Source: Asaia siamensis
Lineage (GTDB): Bacteria > Pseudomonadota > Alphaproteobacteria > Acetobacterales > Acetobacteraceae
Direction of reading: 5' to 3'
Assembly: GCF_014635085.1 (NCBI RefSeq)
Contig: NZ_BMCH01000001.1
Location: 755,379-819,378 of the forward strand
Length of the DNA: 64,000 bases
The position numbers and the translations under genes are program-made. Every line of letters begins with the position of its first letter. The first letter of the stretch is position 1. This document shows positions 44,093-54,671 of the stretch, piece by piece. The notes under the pieces are model-generated. The model saw only the letters and a list, made by a program, of their open reading frames with translations. It was not told the origin of the DNA and made no database searches.

Positions 44093-44826
44093 TACGCAAG
44101 CTTGTGGCCGTCTCGGTGCTGTTCCTCGCTGGGTGTGTCGGGTCAGAGCCGCATCCCTCCGCGCTTGTTCCGCTTGCGCATGGCGATTTCGATCACAATA
44201 CGCTGGCGCTTACCTGGCAGCCCGGGTTCTGCAGTGCCGGAGGTGGCTGCACCTCCGATCAGCCACGCCAGTCACTTGTCGGTCTGCACGGGCTATGGGC
44301 CTCAGAGCCCCATTCGCTTGAAGCGCAGAACGTGCCGGTCGAGCGTTGGTGGCGTGAAGGTTGCGGCCTGTTTGTTCCTGACGCGCCGCCACCTGTGCTC
44401 GATAACGCCATGCTGCAAACACTTGGCGAGATCATGCCGCACACCAACCCGTCGCTGCTGACCCATGAATGGGTCAAGCACGGGGCCTGTTTCGGCTATG
44501 ATCCGGGTGTCTTTTTCGCAAAGGCAAGCGCGCTTCAGAGCCGTTTCTCCCGTTCACCCATGATGGCGTTTCTGGCAGCCCGCGCCGGTACTGTGGTGGG
44601 ACATGACGAGGTGCTGGCGTTTTTCCGCACGGCGACAGGCGCAACACAGCCAAGAGCGCTCCAGCTCCGCTGCGAGACGGATCAGGCCAAACGCGTCGTG
44701 CTGACACAGCTCTGGTTCACGCTCGATCCGAAGCGCATGGGGCAATTCCCGAGCGCCGGAAGTTATCTGGACTCCCCTCAGATGCAGGATAACTGCCCTG
44801 CCAGTTTCTGGCTCAAAAACTGGTGA
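44089..44826 (+). CDS. RNase T2 family lipoprotein
   Basis: A 245-residue RNase T2 enzyme. A lipoprotein signal (LFLAGC, lipidated C16) replaces the cleaved signal of periplasmic RNase I. Active-site segments are intact: CAS I GLHGLW with H67, and CAS II HEWVKHG with H126, E127, K130 and H131; several cysteines could pair. RNase T2 cleaves single-stranded RNA to cyclic 2',3' phosphates. The ATG overlaps the fghA stop by 4 bases, so it is cotranslated with a formaldehyde-detoxification pair, an unexpected partner. Confidence 0.88.
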   Translation: MIRKLVAVSVLFLAGCVGSEPHPSALVPLAHGDFDHNTLALTWQPGFCSAGGGCTSDQPRQSLVGLHGLWASEPHSLEAQNVPVERWWREGCGLFVPDAPPPVLDNAMLQTLGEIMPHTNPSLLTHEWVKHGACFGYDPGVFFAKASALQSRFSRSPMMAFLAARAGTVVGHDEVLAFFRTATGATQPRALQLRCETDQAKRVVLTQLWFTLDPKRMGQFPSAGSYLDSPQMQDNCPASFWLKNW

Positions 44827-44860
44827 GAGCCTTCTCTGGGCGTGCCTCGTCATGGCGCGC

Positions 44861-46030
44861 TCAGGGCGAGGGGAAGTTGCGTATCATGAGGTGGTGGTCA
44901 CCGGGGCGTGACCAGAGATTGTTACTGCCCGCTACGGGCCCGTGCCCGACCACCTCATAGCCACCAGATGCCCAGCATGTGTTGTTCGACACCAGAAGAG
45001 GTGAATCATCAGACTTCGGAAAGGGTATCAGCCTCATGCAGGGGCCATTGGCTATGCCAGTGATCTGATTGCCGATCACATTGATATTGCCCCCGGCAAC
45101 AATGACCGGAGACCGGGCAGCTGCGGCTCCCCAGACCGAGGAATTGGCCAGGATACCGCCATACATGCGGTCCAGATGAAAGCCGGCCCAGCCGGGTTCG
45201 GCCCCGCTTGAGGGGAGGTCGGCGCTGCAATTGACCACGCGGGTCAGGTCCACCCCATCAGCAAAAATACCGGCACGTTTCCCTTCGAGATAGGAATCGG
45301 AGACGCTGAGATCTTCGTCGTCCTTGCCGTCTACAGCGTAGATGCCGTACCAGGCCTCCAGCACACGCAGGTTGCGGATTTTCGTGCCTTGCACCCCTGG
45401 CCCGATGAAGATTCCTGTGCCGTGGATATCCGTCACATCGGATACCGTATTATTCGAGGCATAGGCCGAGACGGTGTTGCTGGCTGCCATGGTGCCACTG
45501 ATCACGACAGCATTGGAATCGCCAAAGGAGTCGAAGAACGACCCTCTGACGATGTTATCCGACGTGGCAATAAGCTCGACGCCGTTTCGGAAGCGATCGA
45601 TATTGACGTTCTCGACCACTCCCTTGAAGGCGCCGGTGACGCTGATGGCTGTATCCGTGTAGGCGTTGACCGACCGCAACCGCAGATTGCGAATGATATA
45701 GGGTATCACCGCCGTGCCTGGCTTCGGGGCACTGAGCACCAATCCCCCGTCGAGAAAGCGCAGCGTGCCGTTATTGCCTTCCAGTATGAAGGTTTTCGCG
45801 GTCGGAGGCGCTCTCAAAGTTCTAACCCGACAGGTGCCGGACAGGGACAGCGCAACATTCTTTGCCGTAGCGGCGTCTACCGCGGCCTGAAAGCTTTTCG
45901 TGTCATCGGTTGCGTCATCGCAGCGCGCCCCGAATTGCGCAACGTTCAGGCCGGCTTCAGCACATGCAGCAACAGGAATACCCAGCCACAGCCCGATTGC
46001 GACGGCGAGAGCAGCACCCGCACGGGTCAC
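44861..46030 (-). CDS. Secreted right-handed beta-helix protein (pectate lyase-like)
   Basis: A 389-residue exported protein. A signal peptide (hydrophobic run ending PVAACA) precedes the pectate_lyase_3 entry motif LNVAQFGARCDDATDDT and then regularly spaced coils with Asn, Val and Gly ladders typical of a parallel beta helix (for example GVVENVNIDRF, NNTVSDVTDIHG, GNINVIGNQITG). Such proteins are polysaccharide lyases, hydrolases or phage-tailspike-like binders; no catalytic pattern is secure. The start is GTG at 46030, 4 bases after the yjbQ stop; the N-terminal longer ORF is rejected. Confidence 0.8.
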   Translation of the reverse strand: MTRAGAALAVAIGLWLGIPVAACAEAGLNVAQFGARCDDATDDTKSFQAAVDAATAKNVALSLSGTCRVRTLRAPPTAKTFILEGNNGTLRFLDGGLVLSAPKPGTAVIPYIIRNLRLRSVNAYTDTAISVTGAFKGVVENVNIDRFRNGVELIATSDNIVRGSFFDSFGDSNAVVISGTMAASNTVSAYASNNTVSDVTDIHGTGIFIGPGVQGTKIRNLRVLEAWYGIYAVDGKDDEDLSVSDSYLEGKRAGIFADGVDLTRVVNCSADLPSSGAEPGWAGFHLDRMYGGILANSSVWGAAAARSPVIVAGGNINVIGNQITGIANGPCMRLIPFPKSDDSPLLVSNNTCWASGGYEVVGHGPVAGSNNLWSRPGDHHLMIRNFPSP

Positions 46031-46034
46031 GATG

Positions 46035-46451
46035 TCAGTTGCCCTGCAGGTGCAGCACGATCTCGCGGCTATGCGGCGTACGGCGATGCTCGAAAAGATA
46101 GATGCCCTGCCATGTGCCAAGCACGGGCTCACCACCCATGACGGGAATGGTGAGCTGCACATTGGTCAGAACCGAACGGATATGAGCGGGCATGTCATCC
46201 GCCCCCTCGTAATCATGACGATAGGCGCGTGCTTCCGGCACGAGGTCGTCGAAATAGCTGGCGATATCATGCTGGACGGTCGGATCGGCATTTTCCTGAA
46301 CAATGAGCGATGCCGAGGTGTGACGACACCAGAGCGTCAGGAGCCCGTCTTCAATGCCGGTTGAGGCGACCCAGTCGAGCACCGACCCGGTGATCATGGT
46401 CAGGCCCTTGCCCCGTGTACGAATGGAAAGACGGTGAAAGGCCTGCTGCAT
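46035..46451 (-). CDS. YjbQ family protein (UPF0047)
   Basis: A 138-residue member of the UPF0047/YjbQ family; members have been described as secondary thiamine-phosphate synthases. Conserved blocks are LWCRHTSASLIVQEN, the metal-binding EGADDMPAHIR and LGTWQGIYLFEHR. It starts at ATG 46451 and is followed after 4 bases by the beta-helix gene, so both may be co-transcribed with trpS upstream (32-base gap). The cellular role in this organism is unknown. Confidence 0.9.
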   Translation of the reverse strand: MQQAFHRLSIRTRGKGLTMITGSVLDWVASTGIEDGLLTLWCRHTSASLIVQENADPTVQHDIASYFDDLVPEARAYRHDYEGADDMPAHIRSVLTNVQLTIPVMGGEPVLGTWQGIYLFEHRRTPHSREIVLHLQGN

Positions 46452-46483
46452 TTCCGGTATCCTGTCTCGCTCTGGTTCCAGTG

Positions 46484-47479
46484 TCAGCGCAGATAGCCAA
46501 CCAGCCGTTCCGCCTCGCTTACAATCGGCTCGGCCAGGGCATTGGCGCGTGCTGCCCCCTGTCTCAGAACGCCCTCCAGATGGGAGCGATCCTCGAGCAG
46601 GCGGCGTGTTTCGTTGGCAACCGGTGACAGCGTCTCGACCAGTACTTCGGCGAGAGCGGCCTTGAAGGGACCAAAGCCCTGACCGCCGAAACGTGCCAGC
46701 ACGTCATCGACGCCCTGATTGGCCATGGCGGCGTAGATCGTCACCAGATTACGCGCTTCGGGGCGGCCTTCCAGCCCGGCGGCCTCGGAGGGCAGGGCCT
46801 CGGTGTCCGATTTCGCCTTGCGTATCTTGAGGGCGATATCATCCGCTGTGTCGGTCAGTTCGATGCGTGACTGGGCAGAAGGGTCGGATTTCGACATCTT
46901 TTTGGTGCCGTCGCGCAGGCTCATGACGCGAGCTGCCGAAGGCGGGATCAGGGGTTCGATCATGGGGAAGAAATCGACCCCGTAATCATGGTTGAACTTC
47001 GCACCAATATCATTGGCGATTTCGAGATGCTGCTTCTGATCTTCGCCCACCGGTACGCGGGTGGCATGAAACGCGTGAATATCGGCAGCCATCAAAGCGG
47101 GATAGACGAAAAGCCCGGCGGAATGCTGTTCGCGATCCTTGCCTGCCTTTTCCTTGAACTGTGTCATGCGGTTGAGCCAGCCGAGGCGCACGACGCAATT
47201 GAAAATCCAGCCAAGGCGCGCATGGGCGCTTACGGCAGACTGGTTGTAGAGCACATGCTTTTCGGGATCGATACCAGAGGCGATCAGACAGGCGGCCTGA
47301 GCCAGATTGTCGCGTCGCAATTGCTCGGGCTCACGAAAGACGGTGAGGGCGTGCATGTCGACCAGGCAGAACACGCAGTCATGATCTTCCTGCAGCCGCA
47401 CCCAGTTGCGGATCGCGCCAAGATAATTGCCAAGCTGGGGGACGCCGGTCGGCTGAATGCCGGAAAATACACGTTGCAT
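46484..47479 (-). CDS. trpS: Tryptophan-tRNA ligase
   Basis: A 331-residue class I aminoacyl-tRNA synthetase. The HIGH-equivalent lies in [11 protein letters not shown] (9-19) and KMSKS is intact in [11 protein letters not shown] near 199-208; [10 protein letters not shown] and the tryptophan pocket GIQPTG are also present. ATG at 47479 gives the family N-terminus; the ORF back to 47575 adds unrelated sequence. It is divergent from the thymidine kinase gene. Confidence 0.96.
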   Translation of the reverse strand: MQRVFSGIQPTGVPQLGNYLGAIRNWVRLQEDHDCVFCLVDMHALTVFREPEQLRRDNLAQAACLIASGIDPEKHVLYNQSAVSAHARLGWIFNCVVRLGWLNRMTQFKEKAGKDREQHSAGLFVYPALMAADIHAFHATRVPVGEDQKQHLEIANDIGAKFNHDYGVDFFPMIEPLIPPSAARVMSLRDGTKKMSKSDPSAQSRIELTDTADDIALKIRKAKSDTEALPSEAAGLEGRPEARNLVTIYAAMANQGVDDVLARFGGQGFGPFKAALAEVLVETLSPVANETRRLLEDRSHLEGVLRQGAARANALAEPIVSEAERLVGYLR

Positions 47480-47603
47480 GGCCGATGTTGTCGAATGCGT
47501 CTGACAAACGGTCAAGGGGAAAGATTGCCGAGCCAGCGCAAATGCCTGTAAGGGCTGCGCGGCGTCAATTTGCATGACGGCGCGTCTGAACGAGGAGATC
47601 GTG

Positions 47604-48137
47604 GTGCCGAGGGGGATTCTGACTGTCTATGCGGGTCCGATGTTTGCCGGCAAATCGGCGCATCTGCTCGTGGACCACCCCGATCAGGAGGGCAGTCTCT
47701 GTCTTGCACCCGCTTTCGACACGCGCTCGGGGGCAAGCATTCACAGCCGTGTCGGGTTGCGCCGCCCTGCGCGTTCGATCTCTTGCTGGCCCAGCGATTT
47801 TGCGCGTTTCAGGCATATTCTGCTCGATGAGGGGCATTTCATGATTGCGCCGCATTATACGGGCGATGTGGTAGCCGATATTGCGAAAAGCCTGGAGGCA
47901 GGAATCGATATCAGCGTGGCCGGGCTTGATACGGATTTCATGCAGCATGATTTCGATGTCATGGCCCGGCTTCGTGTTCTGGCAGACCGTTACGTGCCGC
48001 TCACCGCACGGTGTCATGTCTGCGAAGCACCGGCGCGATGGACGGCAAAGAAGCGCCAGACTGGCCATGTGCTCGAAACCGGCGACGATGATCTATATGA
48101 GGCGCGTTGCGACGCTCATTGGGCGCCGCCGGACTAG
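47604..48137 (+). CDS. tdk: Thymidine kinase, type II
   Basis: Tdk salvages thymidine to dTMP. The 177-residue protein has Walker A GPMFAGKS (12-19), the catalytic DE in DEGHF, the lasso motif GLDTDF, and a zinc site from CHVC and C-D-A-H near the C-terminus. GTG at 47604 is favoured because GAGGAG lies 6 bases upstream; ATG at 47574 would add 10 residues without a ribosome binding site. It is divergent from trpS (124-base spacer, no clear operator). Confidence 0.85.
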   Translation: MPRGILTVYAGPMFAGKSAHLLVDHPDQEGSLCLAPAFDTRSGASIHSRVGLRRPARSISCWPSDFARFRHILLDEGHFMIAPHYTGDVVADIAKSLEAGIDISVAGLDTDFMQHDFDVMARLRVLADRYVPLTARCHVCEAPARWTAKKRQTGHVLETGDDDLYEARCDAHWAPPD

Positions 48138-48165
48138 ACTCTGTTCCGCTCGTCGAAGGCAGATA

Positions 48166-48621
48166 TCAGGGGATCTTGCCCTGTATGGACAGATGGTCGC
48201 GCAGATCATGCACGCGGTTCGAGCCGATTTCTTCCTTGCGGGCAGCCGCAAATATGTCGGGGGTGATGACCGGTGCGGGTGTCGTGGCACCTCGGGAAAT
48301 GAGCCAGTTCAGGATCAGACTCAACTGTTCGTCAGTCAGACGACGGAAACTGGGCATCGAAAAATTGTAATGGCCGCCATTGGCCGTTATCGGGCCGTCG
48401 AGCCCGTTGAGCATGACACGTGCCAGATAGTCCCGGCCCTCGCGCGTTTTCGCGATTATATCAAGGCGTCCGGCCAGAGGTGGCACCTCGCCGGGCAGGC
48501 CGGAGCCACCATGGTGGCAGATGCCACAATTCGGGCCATAGAGCTTTTGCCCCGCGCTCTTCTTGCCACAACCCGCCAGAGCAAGCGTGGCAATCAGCGC
48601 CAGGGCGAGGGGGGCACGCAT
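48166..48621 (-). CDS. Lipoprotein cytochrome c
   Basis: A 151-residue membrane-anchored c-type cytochrome. The lipobox LAGC puts the lipidated cysteine at 18; the haem site CGICH covers C32-C35-H36, with a downstream methionine (NFSMPSF) as the likely sixth ligand. It can act as an electron carrier or donor in the envelope respiratory chains of acetic acid bacteria. It follows the FKBP lipoprotein gene after 10 bases on the same strand. Confidence 0.88.
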   Translation of the reverse strand: MRAPLALALIATLALAGCGKKSAGQKLYGPNCGICHHGGSGLPGEVPPLAGRLDIIAKTREGRDYLARVMLNGLDGPITANGGHYNFSMPSFRRLTDEQLSLILNWLISRGATTPAPVITPDIFAAARKEEIGSNRVHDLRDHLSIQGKIP

Positions 48622-48631
48622 GGAGAGCGTC

Positions 48632-49120
48632 TTACTGCTCCTGCCCACCCAGACCCAGAAGCTGGATCTTGAAGACCAGCGGGCTATTGGGCGGAATGAT
48701 GCCCATGGAGCGTTTGCCATAGCCTAGTGCGGGCGGGACATAGAGCATCCACGTATCACCTACATGCATCATCGGCAGGGCCTCCATCCAGCCTTGCACG
48801 AGACCGTCGAGCGCCATCTGCATATAGGCGCCGTTACCGTGCTGCTCGGAACTGTCGAAAATGCCGCCATCGGGCAGACGCCCTTCATAGATCAGCATCA
48901 TCATACGGCCCTTGGATGGCTGTTCACCATCCTTCGGCCCAGATTTCAGAACCTTGTAGGCCAGTCCGTCAGGCAGGGTCTTGACCCCGGGTTCCGCACG
49001 AACCTTGGCCATGAACTGCTCGGGTGTCAGCTCCGGCTCTTCTTTCGGGCCGCCACAGGCAGTCAGAGCGACGAAAGACGCCCCGGCAACGAGGGTCTTG
49101 ATGGAGCGGGACATACGCAT
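48632..49120 (-). CDS. FKBP-type peptidyl-prolyl cis-trans isomerase lipoprotein
   Basis: A 162-residue exported FKBP. Lipobox LTAC marks a lipoprotein signal; the FKBP core follows with DGLAYKVLKSG, LIYEGRLPDGGIFDSS, VPPALGYGKRSMGIIPPNSPLVF. It likely accelerates prolyl isomerisation of envelope proteins. Start ATG at 49120 has AGAGG upstream. The lipoprotein cytochrome c gene follows, and the two probably form an operon; argG lies upstream on the same strand behind a long inverted repeat. Confidence 0.92.
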   Translation of the reverse strand: MRMSRSIKTLVAGASFVALTACGGPKEEPELTPEQFMAKVRAEPGVKTLPDGLAYKVLKSGPKDGEQPSKGRMMMLIYEGRLPDGGIFDSSEQHGNGAYMQMALDGLVQGWMEALPMMHVGDTWMLYVPPALGYGKRSMGIIPPNSPLVFKIQLLGLGGQEQ

Positions 49121-49145
49121 GTCTGGACCTCTTGAAACTTGCGAA

Positions 49146-49192
49146 GCCCCCGCTGCCCGACCTCGCGCATTGCGGAGAGGGTCAGCGGGGGC
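49146..49192. repeat. Inverted repeat between argG and the FKBP gene
   Basis: Two perfect 10-bp arms (GCCCCCGCTG at 49146-49155, CAGCGGGGGC at 49183-49192) flank a 27-base loop, just after argG on the minus strand. No T-run is adjacent. It may be a transcript-end stabiliser or a factor-dependent terminator. Confidence 0.5.
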
Positions 49193-49212
49193 AGGCGATC
49201 GCCGTCTTGCGA

Positions 49213-50442
49213 TCAGGGCTTGCCGCCGGTGCGGCCGATCTGGCCCCCAAGGCGCAGGCGCAAGGCATTGAGCTTGATGAAGCCCTGGGCGTCGACCTGA
49301 TTATAGGCGCCCTCGTCATCCTCGAACGTAACGACGCGGGTATCGTACAGGCTGTTCGGGCTTTCACGACCTACGCAGATCACATTGCCCTTGTAGAGCT
49401 TGAGGCGGACGCGGCCGGTAACCGATTTCTGGCTGGCATCGATCAGCGCCTGAAGCATGTAACGCTCGGGCGAGAACCAGAAGCCGTTATAGATGATCTC
49501 GGCATAGCGCGGCATCAGGCTGTCCTTGAGGTGCATGGCCTCGCGGTCGAGCGTGATGGATTCGATGCTGCGATGAGCGGTCAGCAGAATGGTGCCGCCC
49601 GGCGTCTCGTAGATGCCGCGTGACTTCATGCCGACGAAGCGGTTCTCGACCAGGTCGAGACGGCCGATACCGTTATCATGACCGAGCTTGTTGAGGCGCG
49701 TCAGCAATTCGGCAGGGGAAAGCGTGACGCCGTTGAGCGCGACCGGATCGCCCTCATGAAAATCGATGGCGATCTCGGTGGCGACATCGGGCGCGTTTTC
49801 GGGCGAGATCGTGCGCTGGAAGACGATCTCGTCAGGCGCGATCGCGGGGTCTTCGAGAATCTTGCCTTCGGAAGACGAGTGCAGAAGATTGGCATCGACC
49901 GAGAACGGCGCTTCGCCGCGCTTGTCCTTGGTGACGGGAATCTGGTTTTCTTCGGCAAAGGCCAGAAGCTTGGTACGCGACGTGAGGTTCCACTCACGCC
50001 ACGGCGCGATCACCTTGATGTCCGGCTGCAGGGCATAATAGCCGAGTTCGAAGCGAACCTGGTCATTCCCCTTGCCGGTAGCACCATGTGCAACGGCATC
50101 GGCACCGACCATCTTGGCGATCTCGATCTGGCGCTGGGCGATCAGCGGGCGCGCGATCGAGGTGCCGAGCAGATACTGGCCCTCGTAAAGCGCGTTGGCG
50201 CGGAACATCGGGAAGACGAAATCCTTCACGAACGTCTCACGCAGATCTTCGACGAAGATTTCCTTCACGCCGAACATTTCGGCCTTGCGGCGTGCGGGCT
50301 CGAGCTCTTCACCCTGGCCGAGATCGGCGGTGAAGGTCACGACCTCGCAGCCATATTCCTTCTGGAGCCAGCGAAGGATAACGGAAGTATCCAGCCCGCC
50401 CGAGTAGGCGAGAACGACTTTTTTAATGTCCCGGGCGGTCAT
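49213..50442 (-). CDS. argG: Argininosuccinate synthase
   Basis: ArgG joins citrulline and aspartate with ATP in arginine synthesis. The 409-residue protein is type 1. The PP-loop is AYSGGLDTS (12-20); [13 protein letters not shown] and [27 protein letters not shown] blocks (here [16 protein letters not shown]) are conserved. It starts at ATG 50442, following rlmN on the same strand with a 95-base gap. Confidence 0.97.
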   Translation of the reverse strand: MTARDIKKVVLAYSGGLDTSVILRWLQKEYGCEVVTFTADLGQGEELEPARRKAEMFGVKEIFVEDLRETFVKDFVFPMFRANALYEGQYLLGTSIARPLIAQRQIEIAKMVGADAVAHGATGKGNDQVRFELGYYALQPDIKVIAPWREWNLTSRTKLLAFAEENQIPVTKDKRGEAPFSVDANLLHSSSEGKILEDPAIAPDEIVFQRTISPENAPDVATEIAIDFHEGDPVALNGVTLSPAELLTRLNKLGHDNGIGRLDLVENRFVGMKSRGIYETPGGTILLTAHRSIESITLDREAMHLKDSLMPRYAEIIYNGFWFSPERYMLQALIDASQKSVTGRVRLKLYKGNVICVGRESPNSLYDTRVVTFEDDEGAYNQVDAQGFIKLNALRLRLGGQIGRTGGKP

Positions 50443-50537
50443 AAGGCCGAGCTTCCCTCTGTAAAGATGACGCGTTCAGCGGCTTTCTTACCACCCGTCA
50501 GCCGATCAGACCAGTCTTGGGGGCGGGCCCTGACCTG

Positions 50538-51731
50538 TTATTCAGCCTCGGCAGTCACATTGCGGCGAAGACGCTCGCTTTCCGTCTTCAGCTGACCGCA
50601 GGCAGCAAGAATATCACGGCCGCGCGGCATGCGGATCGGCGAGGCAAAACCGGCATCCATCACGATGGCCGCGAATTTCTGCAACTGCTCACGGGTAGAG
50701 GGCTTGAATTCCGAACCCGGCCAGGGATTGAACGGGATGAGATTGACCTTGGCGGGCAGGCCCTTGATCAGGCGCACCAGTTCACGGGCATCGGCTTCAC
50801 TGTCATTGATCCCGCGCAGCATGATGTATTCGAAAGTGATGCGTCGCGAATTCGAGGCCGCCGGATAGCGACGGCAGGCCGCCATCAGTTCTTCGATCGG
50901 ATATTTGCGGTTGAGCGGCACGATCTTGTCGCGCAGGTCGTTGGTAACGGCATGCAGGGAGATGGCGAGATTGACCGCCAGTTCCTCGCCGCAGCGATCC
51001 ATCATGGGCACGACACCCGATGTGGAGAGGGTGATGCGTCGGCGTGACAGGGCGATGCCCTCGCCATCCATTACGATGCGCATGGCCTTGGCCACATTGT
51101 CGTAATTATAGAGCGGCTCGCCCATGCCCATCAGCACGATGGTGGAGAGCAGACGAGGGGTTTCCCCTCTGGGGCTCGGCCATTCGCCATAAGAATCGCG
51201 CGCAGCCATGAACTGCGAGACAATCTCGGCAGCGCCGAGATTACGCACGAGCTTTTGCGTGCCTGTATGGCAGAAGGTGCAGGAAAGGGTGCAGCCGACC
51301 TGAGAGGAAATACAGACAGCGCCGCGATCTTCACGACGATCAGGGATATAGACCGTCTCGGCTTCCTGCCCGTCACGGAAGCGGAACAGGAATTTGCGCG
51401 TGTCGTCATTCGAGGTCTGTTCGAGAGACGTGGCGGGACGCCCGACGACGTAATGTTCGGCAAGCTTTGCCTGGAGCGGCTTGGCAATGCTGCTCATGAG
51501 CGAGAAATCGGTCGCCCCCTGATGATAGATCCAGTGCCAGAGCTGCTTGGCGCGAAACGGCTTCTCGCCGAACGCAGCCATTTCAGCAATCAGCTCTTCG
51601 CGTGACAGGCCCACGAGGTCGCGACGTCCATCCGGCAGAACCGCAGGCGGAGGTGCGAAAAGAGCAGATTTGGCCAGGATGCGCGCGCGCTCCTGCTCAT
51701 TCAGGTCGAGAGGGGTCGAAATGTCGGACAT
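50538..51731 (-). CDS. rlmN: Dual-specificity rRNA/tRNA methyltransferase RlmN
   Basis: RlmN is a radical-SAM enzyme that methylates C2 of A2503 in 23S rRNA and A37 in some tRNAs. In 397 residues the cluster motif is C147-x3-C151-x2-C154 (GCTLSCTFC); [12 protein letters not shown] and the C-terminal catalytic cysteine region ([10 protein letters not shown]) are present. The start at 51731 is the family start; no long upstream extension is plausible. It lies between tlyA and argG on the same strand; the 201-base spacer 51732-51932 shows no gene. Confidence 0.96.
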   Translation of the reverse strand: MSDISTPLDLNEQERARILAKSALFAPPPAVLPDGRRDLVGLSREELIAEMAAFGEKPFRAKQLWHWIYHQGATDFSLMSSIAKPLQAKLAEHYVVGRPATSLEQTSNDDTRKFLFRFRDGQEAETVYIPDRREDRGAVCISSQVGCTLSCTFCHTGTQKLVRNLGAAEIVSQFMAARDSYGEWPSPRGETPRLLSTIVLMGMGEPLYNYDNVAKAMRIVMDGEGIALSRRRITLSTSGVVPMMDRCGEELAVNLAISLHAVTNDLRDKIVPLNRKYPIEELMAACRRYPAASNSRRITFEYIMLRGINDSEADARELVRLIKGLPAKVNLIPFNPWPGSEFKPSTREQLQKFAAIVMDAGFASPIRMPRGRDILAACGQLKTESERLRRNVTAEAE

Positions 51732-51932
51732 GGGGCTGCTCTATCATGGAAGAGCCCCTCAAACGCAAGGAAAACCATGCGCGGCTTTTGAGAAGCACCA
51801 GGCTATGTCCCGAGCCATGTCCGGTCTGATCGAACGGAGCGTGGCGTGGGAGGAGGCAAGCCCGTCGGGGTCTCTCTGACGGCGCGCGTTTTCCACCTGC
51901 CCGAGGGTATTCTTACTCGGGGCTATCCTGAT

Positions 51933-52673
51933 TCAAGAGACCCGTTTTGCCGCGATCAGGAATTCGCGGTTGCCTTCCGGACCGGTGATGGGGCTCGGCT
52001 CGATACCGAGCACTTCCCAACCCTCGAGCCCTTCCCACCAGCCGCGTATTTCTGCGCAGACGCGCTCATGCACTGCCGGATCACGTACGACGCCCTTGGC
52101 GCCAATCTCTGCACGACCTGCCTCGAATTGCGGCTTGATGAGGGCGACGGCCCAGCCGCCCGGCTGGCAAAGCGCCAATGCCGGAGGCAAAACAGTGCGC
52201 AGACCGATGAAGCTGGCATCGCAGACGACAACAGAGATCGCATCAGGGATCATTGTCGCATCGAGCGTGCGGGCGTTGGTTTTTTCCATCACCACGACAC
52301 GCTCATCAGAGCGAAGCTTCCAGGCGATCTGCCCGTGCCCGACATCCACGGCGAACACCTTGGTCGCGCCCTTGGTCAGCAGAACATCGGTGAAGCCACC
52401 CGTCGAGGCCCCGACATCGATCGCCGTGGCGCCTGTCGGGTCGAGGGCAAAATGAGCAAGGGCGTGGTCGAGCTTGAGCCCGCCACGAGACACCCAGGGA
52501 TGGTCCTGCCCGCGCAGGTCAAGTGGGGCGTCTTCGGCGAGCATGTCACCCGCCTTGGCAATGCGACGATCCTTGGTGAACGCAAGGCCCGCCATGATCA
52601 GCGCCTGCGCGCGGGCTCGACTTTCGACAAGCCCGCGTTCGACCAGAAGTACGTCAGCCCGCTTCTTGGCCAT
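51933..52673 (-). CDS. tlyA: TlyA family rRNA methyltransferase
   Basis: A 246-residue S4-domain methyltransferase. The N-terminal S4 RNA-binding fold (about 5-60; RADVLLVERGLVESRARAQALI) precedes a FtsJ-like catalytic core with the SAM loop DVGASTGGFTDVLL and IKPQFEAG. The family 2'-O-methylates cytidine in 16S and/or 23S rRNA. The ATG overlaps the dxs stop by one base (TGATG), placing it in the xseB-ispA-dxs-tlyA operon. Confidence 0.93.
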   Translation of the reverse strand: MAKKRADVLLVERGLVESRARAQALIMAGLAFTKDRRIAKAGDMLAEDAPLDLRGQDHPWVSRGGLKLDHALAHFALDPTGATAIDVGASTGGFTDVLLTKGATKVFAVDVGHGQIAWKLRSDERVVVMEKTNARTLDATMIPDAISVVVCDASFIGLRTVLPPALALCQPGGWAVALIKPQFEAGRAEIGAKGVVRDPAVHERVCAEIRGWWEGLEGWEVLGIEPSPITGPEGNREFLIAAKRVS

Positions 52674-54667
52674 CAGGCCGTCTGCTGAGCGTTCTGCGCA
52701 CCCAGAGCCGCCTGGGCGACCGTGACGATCTGCGGGGCATTGAGCCCGGCTTCATCGTACTGCACGTCCGGCAGGTTGTGGTCGATATAGGTGTCCGGCA
52801 GAGCCATTGGGCGGAACTTGACCTGATCGAGCAGGGTGGTTTCTGCCAGATGGCGCACGACCAGGCTGCTGAAGCCACCGGCGGCACCTTCTTCGATGGT
52901 GATCAGCACTTCATGCTCGCGTGCCAGACGCTCGACCAGAGCCGTGTCGATCGGCTTGGCGAAACGGGCATCGGCCACGGTCACGGCGATGCCCTGTGCG
53001 GCGAGATGATCGGCAGCCTTCAGAGACTCGGTCAGACGCGTGCCCAGAGACAGGATTGCGACGCCCGATTTCGCGCCTGGCTGGCGTACGGCTTCCCGCA
53101 CGATGCGGCCGCGACCGATTTCCAGAATTTCGCCAGCTTCCGGCAGTTCAAGGCCTGTGCCGCTGCCGCGCGGGTAACGGAAAGCAATCGGACCGGAATC
53201 ATAGACGCAAGCTGTTGCCGTCATGTGGGTGAGTTCGACCTCATCGCTCGGTGCCATCACGACCATGTTGGGGAGGCAGCAAAGATAGTTCAGGTCGAAC
53301 GAACCGGCATGGGTCGCCCCATCCGCGCCAACGAGACCGGCACGGTCAATGGCGAAACGCACCGGCAGGTTCTGCAGATCGACGTCATGCACAACCTGGT
53401 CATAGGCGCGCTGCAGGAAGGTCGAATAGATGGCGCAGAACGGACGCAGGCCTTCCGAGGCCATGCCCGCAGCGAACGTCACGGCGTGCTGCTCGGCGAT
53501 GCCGACATCGAAGAAGCGGTCGGGATGTCTGGTTGCGAATTTGTCGAGACCGGTGCCGGACGGCATCGCTGCCGTGATGGCCGTGATGCGCTCGTCCTTT
53601 TCGGCATGACGCAGCAATTCGCGTGCCATCACCGAGGTGTAGCTCGGCGGGCCAGCAGGCGCTTTTTTCTGTTCGCCCGTGACGACGTTGAATTTGCTGA
53701 CGGCATGATACTTGTCACCCGCCGATTCAGCAGGCGTGTAGCCACGCCCCTTTTCGGTGATGACATGCAGCAGAACCGGACCCTCATCAGCGTCGCGCAG
53801 ATTGCGCAGGATCGGCACGAGCTGGTTCATGTCATGACCATCGACGGGGCCGACATAATAGAACCCGAGCTCTTCAAACAGCGTGCCGCCCGTAATCAGG
53901 CCGCGGGTCAGCTCGTCTGCGCGCTTGGCGGTGCGTTCGAGGCCAGCCGGCAGGCGCTTGGCCAGCTTGCCAGCCAGATCGCGAAGGCTCAGGAACTTGC
54001 GTGACGTCATGAGACGCGACAGGTAGTTCGACATCGAGCCGACCGGCGGTGCGATCGACATCTCGTTGTCGTTGAGGATGACGATCAGACGCTTGGCGCC
54101 TGCACCAGCCACAGCTGCGTTGTTCATGGCTTCATAGGCCATGCCAGCCGAGATCGACCCGTCGCCGATGACCGCAATGACGTTGCGCTCGTGGTAGGAG
54201 GGATCTTCGTTGGCGCGCAGGTGGTGCGCGACCGCCATGCCCAAGCCAGCCGAGATCGACGTCGAGGAATGCGCGGCGCCGAACGGGTCGTACTCGCTTT
54301 CCGAGCGACGGGTGAAGCCCGACAGACCATGGGGCTGGCGCAGCGTGCGGATACGGTCGCGACGTCCGGTCAGGATCTTGTGAGGATAAGCCTGATGGCC
54401 AACGTCCCAGATGATACGGTCATCAGGCGTGTTGAACACGGCATGCATGGCAACCGTCAGCTCGACAACGCCCAGGGAAGCTCCGAGATGCCCGCCTGTG
54501 GTCGAGACGGCATCAACCGTCTCAGAGCGCAGTTCCTCTGCGAGCTGCTTGAGCTGCTCGGTCGAGAAGTTCCTCAGATCGGCAGGAACAACCACGCGAT
54601 CGAGATGCGGGAAACGGCCCATCGTCGGGATAGAGGCGTTGGGGTTCGGCTTGGTGGTATCGCTCAT
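52673..54667 (-). CDS. dxs: 1-deoxy-D-xylulose-5-phosphate synthase
   Basis: Dxs condenses pyruvate and glyceraldehyde-3-phosphate with thiamine diphosphate, the entry to the MEP isoprenoid pathway. The 664-residue protein has the ThDP motif [16 protein letters not shown], the early GGHLGASLG block and the transketolase-like C-terminal domain. It lies 4 bases after ispA in the xseB-ispA-dxs-tlyA operon, which supplies isoprenoid precursors. Confidence 0.97.
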   Translation of the reverse strand: MSDTTKPNPNASIPTMGRFPHLDRVVVPADLRNFSTEQLKQLAEELRSETVDAVSTTGGHLGASLGVVELTVAMHAVFNTPDDRIIWDVGHQAYPHKILTGRRDRIRTLRQPHGLSGFTRRSESEYDPFGAAHSSTSISAGLGMAVAHHLRANEDPSYHERNVIAVIGDGSISAGMAYEAMNNAAVAGAGAKRLIVILNDNEMSIAPPVGSMSNYLSRLMTSRKFLSLRDLAGKLAKRLPAGLERTAKRADELTRGLITGGTLFEELGFYYVGPVDGHDMNQLVPILRNLRDADEGPVLLHVITEKGRGYTPAESAGDKYHAVSKFNVVTGEQKKAPAGPPSYTSVMARELLRHAEKDERITAITAAMPSGTGLDKFATRHPDRFFDVGIAEQHAVTFAAGMASEGLRPFCAIYSTFLQRAYDQVVHDVDLQNLPVRFAIDRAGLVGADGATHAGSFDLNYLCCLPNMVVMAPSDEVELTHMTATACVYDSGPIAFRYPRGSGTGLELPEAGEILEIGRGRIVREAVRQPGAKSGVAILSLGTRLTESLKAADHLAAQGIAVTVADARFAKPIDTALVERLAREHEVLITIEEGAAGGFSSLVVRHLAETTLLDQVKFRPMALPDTYIDHNLPDVQYDEAGLNAPQIVTVAQAALGAQNAQQTA

Positions 54668-54671
54668 TCTC

